64,000 nucleotides of DNA, taken from contig NZ_LMDC01000001.1 in NCBI RefSeq assembly GCF_001425705.1, forward strand, positions 999,072-1,063,071. Direction: 5' to 3'. The position numbers were made by a program, and so were the translations under genes. A model generated the notes under the pieces. That model searched no databases. It worked only from the letters and a program-made list of their open reading frames with translations, and was not told where the DNA came from. The DNA comes from Pelomonas sp. Root1217. GTDB taxonomy: Bacteria > Pseudomonadota > Gammaproteobacteria > Burkholderiales > Burkholderiaceae_C. Below, piece after piece: positions 1 to 8,273 of this stretch; the first letter of the stretch is position 1; each line of letters begins with the position of its first letter.

Positions 1-155
1 CCGCTGACGGTCCAGCTGAGCTGGTTGTCGTTGGCGCTGCCGGTGGCGCTCAGGCAGACGGTGGCGCCGCCGCCGCTGCCGCAGCTTTGCGCCTGGGCGA
101 GGGTGCCTGCGCTCACGCCGAAGGCGAGCAGCAGTGCAGGTATCAGGGTTCTCAT
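1..155 (-). CDS. Secreted protein, N-terminal part only
   Basis: The first 51 codons of a minus-strand gene run off the left edge of the window. The start ATG is preceded by an AAAGGTAG-type ribosome site about six bases away. Residues 1-22 form a signal peptide (MRTLIPALLLAF core, Ala-rich end, likely cleavage after AQA). The mature part begins with Ser/Gly-rich and Cys-containing sequence (QSCGSGGGATVCLSATGS). The visible part resembles the N-terminus of an extracellular carbohydrate-active enzyme or binding domain, but no family can be assigned from 51 residues. The neighbouring LacI regulator reads in the same direction, so sugar-responsive control is possible but unproven. Confidence 0.6.
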   Translation of the reverse strand, partial: MRTLIPALLLAFGVSAGTLAQAQSCGSGGGATVCLSATGSANDNQLSWTVS

Positions 156-441
156 GTTCTACCTTTCAGGGTTGAAAGTGCTCGGCCGGTTGTCTCCTCC
201 GGTCACGAGCGTTATGAAAGATGCAGCTTCAATGCATGGCTACATCCCGACGACAACGATGGACTGCCAGCGGCAGCGCCAGAACCCGGTCCTGCGGGCC
301 GGGCCGGGCTCAAAACGGCGCGGGCGCGGTGGCCCGCGGCGGCTCGACGTGGTGTGGGCGTGCATGGCTACCGCCGCCGGTTGATCCGGGTGGTCGGAGG
401 CTTGGCAAGTCGGCGTGAGCACCATGCGAGGATTGATTCGA

Positions 442-458
442 CGCCGAATCATTCGGCG
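442..458. promoter_or_regulatory. Perfect dyad, possible operator
   Basis: CGCCGAAT-C-ATTCGGCG is a perfect 8-base inverted repeat with a one-base centre, followed on the plus strand by a run of A. The A run is on the wrong side for a terminator of minus-strand genes, so an operator for the downstream secreted-protein gene is more likely. Its regulator is unknown; the adjacent LacI protein is a candidate. Confidence 0.35.
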
Positions 459-490
459 AAAAAAATGCGCAGCAGTGCCGCGAGGTCATC

Positions 491-515
491 TTAATTCGGC
501 CGACAACCGAACTAA
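491..515. promoter_or_regulatory. Imperfect dyad, possible operator
   Basis: TTAATTCGG and CCGAACTAA form a 9-base inverted repeat with one mismatch around a 7-base centre, in an AT-richer patch just after the LacI stop codon. The TTCGG/CCGAA half-sites recall the nearby dyad at 442-458, so both may bind one regulator. Confidence 0.3.
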
Positions 516-555
516 TTAGGGGAAACCATCGGCGCAGCTGCACCTGCTTACAGCT

Positions 556-1665
556 TCAGGAGATCATCAGCACCGCGCCGCGCGCAGGGGCGATCAAGGT
601 CCGGCCGGGAAGGATCTCAACGGGCAGGACAATGTTGCGCGGGCCCTCGTATGTCTGTCCGCTGCGCTGCGCCTCGATCAATTGCATGAGGACGTTGACC
701 GCCTGACGACCCATTTCGAGCAGGGGTTGGCGCACGGTCGTCATGCGCAGGGTGCGGGCCAGCAAGGTATCGTCAAAGCCAGCGATCGAAATGTCCCGAG
801 GCACGCTCAGGCCTCGCGCCTCCAGCGCTTCCATGCAACCGAACGCGATGGCGTCGTTGCCACAGAAGATGGCCTCGGGCAAGCGTTCACCGCGGTGGCC
901 CTGCAGCCACGTCTCCATCGCCTCTCGGCCGCCCTGCACGGTGAACCAGGTACGGATCACATGGTGGGCACCGACCTCGACGCCGGTTTCGGCATGCGCG
1001 CGCAAGAAGCCCTCGACACGGCGGTCCGCACCCTTGGTGTGCGGCGGCCCGCCCACGCACAGGATGTGGCGATGACCGAGTTCAAGCATGTGGCGCACGA
1101 TGCCAAAGCCGCCGGCCTCGTCGTCCGCCTCGACGTTCACCTGGCCCTGCAACTGCATGCCCGCGTGGATCGTGACCAAGGGCGTATGGGGAGGCAGCCA
1201 ATTCGTGCTGTCATCTTCCAGATACGGCGCCAGAACGACCAGCCCGTCGACGCGGCCGTCACACAGCGCGGGGATGCGCTTGGGCGCTTCTTCCCAGCCG
1301 CCTAGCGGGAAGACGCATGTCGCCTGCTCAGCCTCGGTCGCGCCGCGCACGACGCCGTTGAACACCTCCAGGAAGTAGAGGTTGGGTTCCTCATTGGCAA
1401 TGTTGGCGACGAAGCCGATGGCGTTGGCCCGTTGACGGCTGAGCGCACGCGCCGTCGCGTTGGGCCGGTAGCGCAGGCGCTCGGCCGCTGCCAGCACCCG
1501 TTCACGCGTTTCCATGGATACGCGTGTCGAACCCTTGCCGGCGTTGAGCGCGCAGGATGCCGCTACATCTGACACGCCAGCTTCTCGCGCGACGTCGGCG
1601 AGCGTCGGCAATCTGTGACGACGACTTTTTGTCGGCTGGGTAGGCTTGGGTGTCGAGGCGGACAC
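556..1665 (-). CDS. LacI-family transcriptional regulator
   Basis: A 369-residue DNA-binding regulator. After a basic 19-residue leader, the helix-turn-helix begins at LPTLADVAREAGVSDVAASC and is followed by a hinge (YRPNATARALSRQRANAIGF) and a periplasmic-binding-protein-like sensor domain ending in the usual GFDDT...TTVRQPLLEMGRQAV segment. The recognition helix reads VSDVAASCALN where most LacI proteins have a TVSRxLN pattern; this fits a divergent subgroup with different operator preference. The ligand is probably a sugar. It reads toward the truncated secreted-protein gene at the window edge, its most likely target besides itself. Confidence 0.9.
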   Translation of the reverse strand: MSASTPKPTQPTKSRRHRLPTLADVAREAGVSDVAASCALNAGKGSTRVSMETRERVLAAAERLRYRPNATARALSRQRANAIGFVANIANEEPNLYFLEVFNGVVRGATEAEQATCVFPLGGWEEAPKRIPALCDGRVDGLVVLAPYLEDDSTNWLPPHTPLVTIHAGMQLQGQVNVEADDEAGGFGIVRHMLELGHRHILCVGGPPHTKGADRRVEGFLRAHAETGVEVGAHHVIRTWFTVQGGREAMETWLQGHRGERLPEAIFCGNDAIAFGCMEALEARGLSVPRDISIAGFDDTLLARTLRMTTVRQPLLEMGRQAVNVLMQLIEAQRSGQTYEGPRNIVLPVEILPGRTLIAPARGAVLMIS

Positions 1666-1859
1666 TGACCGGCGGCGGGTTTGAGTGAGCGGCGCACTTT
1701 AGCACCGGGCCGCCCGCAAGCTCGGCGTCGTCACGGCTGGAAGCCGGCAGTAACCCGGTCGAGCAATTCACCTGGCCACCAGGGGCGCGTGCCGATCGGC
1801 GGATCGCGCCGCGCAGGCAATGGTTGATACCGGGCGAGAGCCGAGAGGCTCCCGCCAGC

Positions 1860-2471
1860 TCAGCGCATCACGATCAGTTGAACCCGCCGGTTCGTGCTGC
1901 GGCCTTCGCGGGTGTTGTTGTCGGCCAGGGGGGCAGATTCGCCGTAGCTGATCGTTGCCATGCGCGCCAGCGGCAGGCCGGCGCGGGCCAGGTGCAGGCG
2001 CACGGCTTCGGCCCGCTTGAGGCCCAGTTGCTGGTTGCCCGCGTCGCTGCCGGTAGCGTCGGTGTGCCCCTGGATTTCAATGAACACCGGCTGGTTGTCG
2101 GCCTTGAGCTTGGTGACGAGTTGATCGAGTTCCTGGCCGGCCTCCTCGGTGAGCTGGAAGCGGCCCGACTTGAATTTGATCTTGTCATCGGTCAGCACGG
2201 TGCTCATCAGCAGGCCGGGCGGCTTGGGCAGATTCTTGGCGGCCTGGGCGCGCGCCGCAGCCTCCTGCTCCAAGGTCGCGATGCGCGCATCGCTGCCCTG
2301 CAACCGGCCTTCCAGCGCCTTGAAGCTGTCGTCATGCGCCTGCACGCGGGTGCCAAGACCGTCCACGCTGGTCTGCACCGGAGCGACTGTCTCTTTGACG
2401 AAATCCTTGGTGGCGCAAGCGCTCAGCAACATGACGCTGCTGGCGACGATCAGGGGCGAAAGTCTCGACAT
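1860..2471 (-). CDS. OmpA-family outer membrane lipoprotein
   Basis: This 203-residue protein has a lipoprotein signal (LLSAC, Cys19), a predicted coiled-coil stretch at about residues 30-75 with heptad-like LGTRVQAHDDSFKALEGRL, and a C-terminal OmpA-like peptidoglycan-binding domain at about 95-200. The domain carries the IEIQGHTDATGSDAGNQQLG and SYGESAPLADNNTREGRSTNRRV motifs. It should tether the outer membrane to the cell wall. The gene stands alone. The order lipobox, coiled coil, OmpA domain is common in Burkholderiales, but the exact ortholog is not clear. Confidence 0.88.
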   Translation of the reverse strand: MSRLSPLIVASSVMLLSACATKDFVKETVAPVQTSVDGLGTRVQAHDDSFKALEGRLQGSDARIATLEQEAAARAQAAKNLPKPPGLLMSTVLTDDKIKFKSGRFQLTEEAGQELDQLVTKLKADNQPVFIEIQGHTDATGSDAGNQQLGLKRAEAVRLHLARAGLPLARMATISYGESAPLADNNTREGRSTNRRVQLIVMR

Positions 2472-2702
2472 CGGTAGTCTCGTGGAGGAGGAAAGTGGTG
2501 CGAATGTAGGCAGTCCTTCACGGACGAACGTACCGAGCTGTGAGCAATCCTTGCGCCATTAACCCGGCTGAACAAAGCCTTACCGTTGCGGGCCAATGCG
2601 CTACGGGTTGGGCGGTGCTCACAAGCTGTATCAAGCTCGAACGTCAACCGCACCGCAGGCCTGGCGTTCAAGGAGGGCCGACGGGATGACCTCGGCCCCT
2701 TG

Positions 2703-2924
2703 ATGAAAGCACCGATCATGACCACGCTGACCCTCGTCTTCAATGGCCCTTCGAATCAGGCCCGCAGGGCACTCGGGGGGCTGCTGCAGCGCTACCGTTC
2801 TGCCTATTTTGTTGAGCGCAGCAGCAATGAATACGCGGTGACGGCCGACGATGCCACCGTCGCGGAACTCACGAAGCAACCTCTCTGGTCGGCCCAGTTG
2901 GCCCAGGCGCCGGTACGCGGATGA
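2703..2924 (+). CDS. Small hypothetical protein
   Basis: An open frame of 73 codons starts MKAPIMTTLTLVFNG and ends SAQLAQAPVRG. It has a plausible globular composition: a hydrophobic start, an Arg-rich middle and a charged end. No clear Shine-Dalgarno site precedes this ATG or the second ATG (MTTLTL, 15 bases later). No family is recognised. It is transcribed divergently from the OmpA lipoprotein. It may be a real small gene or a chance frame. Confidence 0.35.
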   Translation: MKAPIMTTLTLVFNGPSNQARRALGGLLQRYRSAYFVERSSNEYAVTADDATVAELTKQPLWSAQLAQAPVRG

Positions 2925-3424
2925 CCGGCGCGCAGGGCTCCGCTGCTGAAAAGGCAAGCCGGGAGTTCTGGACAACGCGTGCAGGTGGACACCTGCAACG
3001 CTGCGAGTGTCAATCCGGTGCGCCGGCGAAGGCGGCGCGGCTGCGTGAATTTGGCAGCATTCGGTGCGTGTCTATTGAGTAGGGACGCTGAGGATTAAGG
3101 TGACGTTCCGTACCCTTTCGGCAGGGCGTTAGCAAAGTCGCTGAAGTGGAAAAGCTACTGTTGTGGCGGGTGATCTACACCCCCCCGAGTCACTCTTCAA
3201 AGTGACAGCTTCTGTTCGGGGCCGTGGCACTCGAGCAAGGCCTATATCGAGCAATGCGCGGCTGCACTGAGCAAGACTCGGCAGATTGGCCTGCAAAGCA
3301 ACAAGCAGGCGACGAATGGCGCCTGCACTTGGCCCACGCGCACCTGACACGGCTGGCCTGATCCCGGTAATGCGTCTGCGGATCGCGCCGGATGATGGGC
3401 AAATGGTTGCGCTATCATTTTGGC
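2925..3424. other. Gap without recognisable genes
   Basis: About 500 bases upstream of the SGNH hydrolase. Short frames on both strands have unlikely compositions and no ribosome sites. A short dyad GTCACT/AGTGAC (3189-3206) was the only structure noticed. The promoter of the hydrolase presumably lies near the right end. Confidence 0.5.
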
Positions 3425-4696
3425 ATGAGCCCATCTCCAAGAGCGAACTTCCGCTTCGGCTTGCTGACTGCCGTACTGCTGCTGGCTGCGTGCGCCAGCC
3501 CGCTGCGAGGCGATGCCGGCGGCAACTGGCTGGCGGCTTGGGCCAGCGCGCAGCTGGAGCAGGCGTCGCCAGCCGATGTCCAGCCCCCTTGGCGCCAGCC
3601 GATGCACGACGTCAGCCTGCGCCAGATCGTGCGCGTGGACGCTGCGGGGAAGGCCTTGCGAGTGCGCATCAGCAATCTCTTTGGCGCCGAACCTCTGGCA
3701 TTGGGCGGCGTCAGCGTGGCCCAGGCGGATGGCCTGGTGGTGAAGGCAGCCAGCCTGCGGCCACTGAGCTTTGGCGGCCAGCGCGGCGTCGTCGTGCCGG
3801 CGCATGCCGAGATCTGGAGCGACGCGGTCGAGTTCGCCGTGCCGCGCCAGGCCGATGTCGCCGTGCAGATGCATGTACAGGCCGGGCCGACCCTGGCCAG
3901 CGTGCATCCAGGTTCGCGCATCCGCAGTTGGGCGGTGTCAGGCGATCGCGTTGGCATGGCGGACTGGCCCGATGCTGTGGCCCAGGAGGGCTGGCGGCAT
4001 CTGGCAGCCGTGGATGTGCGGGCCGCCAGGGCGTTGCCCGTCCTCGTCGCGACAGGTGACTCCATCACCGACGGCTATGGCGTGCCCTCGGGCAGCTACC
4101 TGCGCTGGACCGATGTGCTGTCGCGTCGCCTGGTGGCCGAAAAGCGGGAGGTCTCGGTCATCAACACGGGTATCGGCGGCGGGCGCCTGCTGCGCGACGG
4201 GCTCGGTCCCAACCTCGTGTCGCGTTTTGACCGCGACGTGCTGGAAAGAACCGGTGCCACACATGCCGTCGTGCTGATCGGCGTCAACGATCTCGGTGTC
4301 AGTCACCGCGGGCGGCCGACGACGCCCGAGTCACGCGCCGCGCTGCTGGCCGAGATGAAGGCGGGTTTCACTGATCTCGCCACGCGCGCCCGTGCCCGCG
4401 GCGTCTGCCTGATCGCGTCGACCGTCATGCCGTATTCGGGCAGCGGCTATTACGCGCCGCAGGTCGAGAACGAGGCCGACCGGCAGACGCTGAACGCCTG
4501 GCTGCGCGAGCCTGGGCGCTTCGATGCCCTGGTCGACTTCGACGCGTTGATGCGCGACCCGGCGCGGCCGGCCTACCTGCGCGCCGACGTCGACAACGAC
4601 GGCCTGCATCCGTCCCTGGCCGGCTATCGTGTGATGGCGGAAGCCTTCCCTGTCGAAGTGCTCGACAGGCGTTGCGAGAAGGTCAGCGCCCCTTGA
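3425..4696 (+). CDS. SGNH/GDSL hydrolase lipoprotein
   Basis: A 423-residue esterase-type hydrolase. The chosen start gives a short basic n-region, a hydrophobic stretch and the lipobox LLAAC, so it should be an exported lipoprotein; an ATG 33 bases upstream is possible but lengthens the n-region. An N-terminal beta-rich domain (about 30-200) is followed by the SGNH fold with block I GDSITDGYG (nucleophile Ser), block II glycine in INTGIGGGRLL, block III GVND, and block V DGLHPS with the catalytic Asp and His. Such enzymes often remove acetyl or acyl groups from polysaccharides. Its end overlaps the end of the convergent RraA-like gene by 14 bases. A role in deacetylating xylan is plausible from the neighbourhood only. 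Confidence 0.85.
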   Translation: MSPSPRANFRFGLLTAVLLLAACASPLRGDAGGNWLAAWASAQLEQASPADVQPPWRQPMHDVSLRQIVRVDAAGKALRVRISNLFGAEPLALGGVSVAQADGLVVKAASLRPLSFGGQRGVVVPAHAEIWSDAVEFAVPRQADVAVQMHVQAGPTLASVHPGSRIRSWAVSGDRVGMADWPDAVAQEGWRHLAAVDVRAARALPVLVATGDSITDGYGVPSGSYLRWTDVLSRRLVAEKREVSVINTGIGGGRLLRDGLGPNLVSRFDRDVLERTGATHAVVLIGVNDLGVSHRGRPTTPESRAALLAEMKAGFTDLATRARARGVCLIASTVMPYSGSGYYAPQVENEADRQTLNAWLREPGRFDALVDFDALMRDPARPAYLRADVDNDGLHPSLAGYRVMAEAFPVEVLDRRCEKVSAP

Positions 4697-5393
4697 GCTG
4701 GCGCCAGGCCGCGAAGTCCGCAGCCACGTCGGCATCGGTCGGCGGGTACAGGCCCAGCACGCTGCGGCCGCCCATCACCTTGTCCTGCACATAGTCCTCA
4801 AAGACGGTCATCTCGACGGATTCGTTCGCGATCTCGTCGGCCAGGTGGGCCGGGATGACGATGACGCCCTCGGCATCGCCGACGATCACATCGCCCGGGA
4901 ACACCGGCGCATCGCCGCAGCCGATCGGCTCGTTGATGGCAATGGCCTGGTGCAGGGTCAGGTTGGTCGGTGCGCTCGGGCGCGAGTGATAGGCCGGCAT
5001 GCTGTAGCGGGCAATGTCCGGGCTGTCGCGAAAGCCCCCATCGGTGACGACGCCGGCCACGCCGCGCACCATCAGCCGGGCCACCAGGATGCCGCCGGCC
5101 GAGGCCGCGCGAGCATCCTTGCGGCTGTCGATGACGAGCACGGCGCCTTCGGGGCATTCCTCGACGGCCTTGCGCTGCGGATGGGCGCGGTCCTTGAACA
5201 CGCTGATGTCGTTCAGGTCCTCGCGCGCCGGCATGTAGCGCAGCGTGTAGGCCGGGCCGACCATGTTGGGCAGGCCGGGGTTCAGCGGCCTGACGTCCTG
5301 GATGAACTGACCGCGCAGGCCGCGCTTGAAAAGGGCGGTGCAGAGGGTGGCGGTGCTGACGCACATCAGCTTCTTGCGGGTATTTAGATTCAT
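4683..5393 (-). CDS. RraA-family protein, possible pyruvate aldolase
   Basis: A 236-residue RraA-fold protein, the last gene of the GH43-mutarotase-dehydratase operon. The family includes RNase E inhibitor-like proteins and class II aldolases such as 4-hydroxy-4-methyl-2-oxoglutarate aldolase. It keeps the aldolase signature GVVTDGGFRD with Arg122 and Asp123, the residues that bind pyruvate and the metal in the aldolases. In an operon with a sugar-acid dehydratase, cleavage of a 2-keto-3-deoxy sugar acid to pyruvate plus an aldehyde is the more likely job than RNA metabolism; this is inference. The ATG at 5393 was chosen over one 33 bases upstream because that one would place the start inside the hairpin repeat flank. 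Confidence 0.8.
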   Translation of the reverse strand: MNLNTRKKLMCVSTATLCTALFKRGLRGQFIQDVRPLNPGLPNMVGPAYTLRYMPAREDLNDISVFKDRAHPQRKAVEECPEGAVLVIDSRKDARAASAGGILVARLMVRGVAGVVTDGGFRDSPDIARYSMPAYHSRPSAPTNLTLHQAIAINEPIGCGDAPVFPGDVIVGDAEGVIVIPAHLADEIANESVEMTVFEDYVQDKVMGGRSVLGLYPPTDADVAADFAAWRQLKGR

Positions 5394-5409
5394 GAGCAAG
5401 TTCCAGGAA

Positions 5410-5484
5410 TGCAACCACAGAGGCACGGAGACGCAGAGAAGAGCGTTGAGCTTTCCTCAGTGCCTCTGTGACTCTGTGGTTGCA
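5410..5484. repeat. Hairpin repeat, CCACAGAG family, copy A
   Basis: Arms TGCAACCACAGAG (5410-5422) and CTCTGTGGTTGCA (5472-5484) are perfect complements, and pairing continues inward with few mismatches for about 29 positions. A related hairpin lies at 24863-24928. It sits in the gap between the dehydratase and the RraA-like gene, so the operon mRNA should carry a large stem-loop there. Repeats with this CCACAGAGGCACAGAG core occur in many bacterial genomes; their function is not established. Confidence 0.8.
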
Positions 5485-5496
5485 TTGGGTTTCAGT

Positions 5497-7239
5497 TCAA
5501 TAGATGACCGGCTCGGGCACCGGTGCGCCGAAGCTGGTTTCCAAGAAATCGAAGTCGCAGCCCTCGTGGGCCTGCAGGATGTGGCGGCCGAACATCCAGC
5601 CGTAGCCGCGCTCGTAGCGCGCGGGCGGCGGTGTCCAGGCGGCGCGGCGGGCGGCCAGTTCCTCGTCGCTGACTTCGAGATGGATGCGCCGGGCCGGCAC
5701 GTCGACGGTGATGCGGTCGCCCGTCTTCACCAGCGCCAGCGGCCCGCCGACGAAGGCTTCGGGGCTGCAATGCAGCAGGCAGCCGCCGTAGCTGGTGCCG
5801 CTCATGCGCGCGTCCGACAGGCGCAGCATGTCGGTCACGCCCGCTTTCAGCAGCTTGGTCGGGATGGGCAGCATGCCCCATTCGGGCATGCCGGCGCCCT
5901 TGGGTCCGGCGTTGCGCAGCACGAGGATGTCTTCGCCGGTCACGTCGAGGTCGGGGTCGTCGACGGCGGCCTTCAGGCTCGGGTAGTCGTCAAACACCAG
6001 CGCGCGGCCGGTGTGCTGCAGCAGGTGGGGCGCGACGGCGCTGGGCTTGATGACGACGCCGTCCGGCGCCAGGTTGCCGCGCAGCACGGCGAGCGCGCCC
6101 TCGGCATAGATGGGGTTGTCGAGCGGCCGGATGACGTCGGCGTTGAACACTTCGGCGCCCACAATGTTCTCGCGCACGCTGCGGCCGTTGACCGTCATTG
6201 CGTCGACGTCGAGCTTCTCCCGCATCACGTTCATCAGGGCCGGCAGGCCGCCGGCGTAGAAGAAGTCCTCCATCAGGTAGGCGTCGCCACTGGGCCGGAT
6301 GTTGGCGATGACGCCGACATGGCGGCTGGCCGCGTCGAAGTCGTCCAGCGTCACCGGCAGCCCGGCGCGGCGGCTGATGGCCACCAGATGGATGATGGCG
6401 TTGGTGCTGCAGCCCATCGCCATGGCCACCGCAATCGCGTTGGCGAAGCTGCCCGCGCTGAGCATGCGCGCCGGCGTCAGGTCGTCCCACACCATCTGCA
6501 CGATGCGCCGGCCGCATTCCGCCGACATGCGGATGTGGTTGGCGTCCGGCGCGGGGATGCTGCTCGCGCCCGGTAGCGTGAAGCCCAGCGCTTCGGCAAT
6601 GCCCATCATGGTGGCCGCCGTGCCCATGGTCATGCAGGTCCCGTGGCTGCGCGCGATGCCTGCCTCCATCTCGGCCCAGGCCTGGTCAGACAGGCGCCCG
6701 GCGCGGCGCTCGTCCCAGTACTTGAAGGCGTCCGACCCCGAGCCCAGCACCTGGCCGCGCCAGTTGCCACGCAGCATCGGGCCGGCCGGTAGGTAGATGC
6801 AGGGCAGGCCCATGCTCAGGGCCCCCATCAACAGGCCGGGCGTGGTCTTGTCGCAGCCGCCCATCAGCACGGCGCCGTCCACCGGGTGGCTGCGCAACAG
6901 CTCCTCGGTCTCCATCGCGAGGAAGTTGCGGTAGAGCATGGAGGTTGGCTTGACCATGCTTTCGCTGAGCGAAATGGCCGGCAGCTCCAGCGGCCAGCCG
7001 CCCGCTTGCAGCACGCCGCGCTTGACGTCCTCCACCCGCTGCTTGAAGTGGGTGTGGCACTGGTTGGCGTCGCTCCAGGTGTTGATGATGGCGATAACGG
7101 GTTTGCCGATGAAGTCCTCGGCGGCATAACCCATCTGCAGCACACGGCTGCGGTGGCCGAAGCTGCGGAAATCGTCCTTGGCGAACCAGCGCGCGCTGCG
7201 CAGCTCTTCGGGTGTCTTGGTCATGGGCAGCGAATTCAT
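5497..7239 (-). CDS. IlvD/Edd sugar-acid dehydratase, L-arabinonate type
   Basis: A 580-residue iron-sulfur dehydratase that turns an aldonic acid into a 2-keto-3-deoxy acid. The three cluster cysteines are Cys61 (NQCHTH), Cys129 (GGCDKTTP) and Cys202 (HGTCMTMGT). The length and the opening SARWFAKDDFRSFGHRSR match pentonate dehydratases of the L-arabinonate type more than XylD, which is encoded separately at 46650-48407. The substrate could be arabinonate, xylonate or another pentonate. Its start overlaps the mutarotase stop by four bases (ATGA), so the two are translationally coupled. The RraA-like gene follows after the hairpin repeat. Arabinose side chains of arabinoxylan would give it a substrate in this island. 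Confidence 0.87.
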   Translation of the reverse strand: MNSLPMTKTPEELRSARWFAKDDFRSFGHRSRVLQMGYAAEDFIGKPVIAIINTWSDANQCHTHFKQRVEDVKRGVLQAGGWPLELPAISLSESMVKPTSMLYRNFLAMETEELLRSHPVDGAVLMGGCDKTTPGLLMGALSMGLPCIYLPAGPMLRGNWRGQVLGSGSDAFKYWDERRAGRLSDQAWAEMEAGIARSHGTCMTMGTAATMMGIAEALGFTLPGASSIPAPDANHIRMSAECGRRIVQMVWDDLTPARMLSAGSFANAIAVAMAMGCSTNAIIHLVAISRRAGLPVTLDDFDAASRHVGVIANIRPSGDAYLMEDFFYAGGLPALMNVMREKLDVDAMTVNGRSVRENIVGAEVFNADVIRPLDNPIYAEGALAVLRGNLAPDGVVIKPSAVAPHLLQHTGRALVFDDYPSLKAAVDDPDLDVTGEDILVLRNAGPKGAGMPEWGMLPIPTKLLKAGVTDMLRLSDARMSGTSYGGCLLHCSPEAFVGGPLALVKTGDRITVDVPARRIHLEVSDEELAARRAAWTPPPARYERGYGWMFGRHILQAHEGCDFDFLETSFGAPVPEPVIY

Positions 7240-8273
7240 CGGGCGAGGGCGTCGAACTCCAGGCGCATCCAGCGCGCCAGCGTCTGGCCGGGGCGCAGGA
7301 TGCAGCCCTGTTCCCGCCAGCCCGGGTGGTTGGGCGCATCGGGGAAGAACTGTGGCTCCAGCGCGATGCCGGCATGGCGGGAAAAGGGCAGGCCATCGCG
7401 GCCTTTGGCATGGTGCACGAAATTGCCGCTGCAGACCTGCAGGCCAGGGTAGCTGGTGAAGAGCCGCATGGCCAGGCGTTCGTCGCTCGAGACCAGCGCG
7501 GCCGCAGGTGCCTCGCCGCGGGCGGCGTTCTCGTCCAGCACGAAGCAGTGGTCGTAGCCGCTGCCATGCGACTGTTGCTCACCCTGGCCCAGGCCGTCGC
7601 CGATGCGGCGTGGCTGACGCAGGTCGAAAGGCGTGCCGACGACCGGTGCGACTGCGCCGGTCGGAATCATGTCGGGCCGCACCGGCAGCATCGCGCTCGC
7701 GGCCACCTGTAGCCGGTGGCCGAGCACGGGCGCCGTCGTGCCGTCGAGGTTGAAGTAGGGGTGGCTGGTCAGGTTGACCGGGCAGGGCGCGTTGACGCGG
7801 GCGCCGAAGTGCAGCGTGACGGCCGGCCGCTGCGGGTCCAGGCGGTACTCGACTTCGGCGTCCAGCGCGCCCGGGTAGCCCTGGTCTCCGTCGGGCGAAT
7901 GCAGGGTCAGCCGCAGGTGGTGCGTGCCGTGGTCGACGACCGTCCAGCTGCGCCGGTCGAAGCCGTCGGGACCGCCGTGCAACTGGTTCTCGCCTTCGTT
8001 GGCGACGAGCCGATGCGCGCGCCCGTCCAGCGTGAAGGCGGCGCCACCGATGCGGTTGGCGAAGCGGCCGACGATGGCGCCGAAGAAGCCGGGCTCGCGC
8101 TGATGGTCGGCCGGCGTCGCATGCCCGAGCACGATCTCGCGCCGGCCGCCGCCCGGGATGGGCACGAGGCAGGACAGCCAGCGCGCGCCCAGGTCGCTCA
8201 CCTGGATCTGCAGGCCGTCGGCTGCGCCGAGCGTGAAGACCGCGGGACAGTCTGCTGCAGCCCCGGCGCTCAT
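7236..8273 (-). CDS. galM: Aldose 1-epimerase (mutarotase)
   Basis: A 345-residue cytosolic mutarotase that interconverts alpha and beta anomers of free aldoses. The family motifs are present: FGAIVGRFANRI, NQLHGG with the catalytic His, NLTSHPYFNL with the second His, and a Glu in GIALEPQ near the C-terminus. In this operon it should equilibrate xylose or arabinose released by the preceding GH43 so that downstream enzymes get the right anomer. It overlaps the GH43 stop and the dehydratase start by four bases on either side, a sign of tight co-expression. Confidence 0.93.
   Translation of the reverse strand: MSAGAAADCPAVFTLGAADGLQIQVSDLGARWLSCLVPIPGGGRREIVLGHATPADHQREPGFFGAIVGRFANRIGGAAFTLDGRAHRLVANEGENQLHGGPDGFDRRSWTVVDHGTHHLRLTLHSPDGDQGYPGALDAEVEYRLDPQRPAVTLHFGARVNAPCPVNLTSHPYFNLDGTTAPVLGHRLQVAASAMLPVRPDMIPTGAVAPVVGTPFDLRQPRRIGDGLGQGEQQSHGSGYDHCFVLDENAARGEAPAAALVSSDERLAMRLFTSYPGLQVCSGNFVHHAKGRDGLPFSRHAGIALEPQFFPDAPNHPGWREQGCILRPGQTLARWMRLEFDALAR

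Larger units (their letters stand above)
156..555. other. Non-coding gap with two dyads
   Basis: This 400-base stretch lies between the start of the secreted protein and the stop of the LacI gene. No open frame in it looks like a real protein. It holds the 5' region of the secreted-protein gene and two inverted repeats listed separately. Confidence 0.6.

Noticed and set aside
3222-3240. TGGCAC-like sequence as a sigma-54 promoter
   Set aside because: The -12 GC element is not at the required spacing from GG.
5410-5484. Hairpin as a normal intrinsic terminator
   Set aside because: There is no T run on the downstream side for the minus-strand transcript, and a related hairpin occurs between xylA and xylB.
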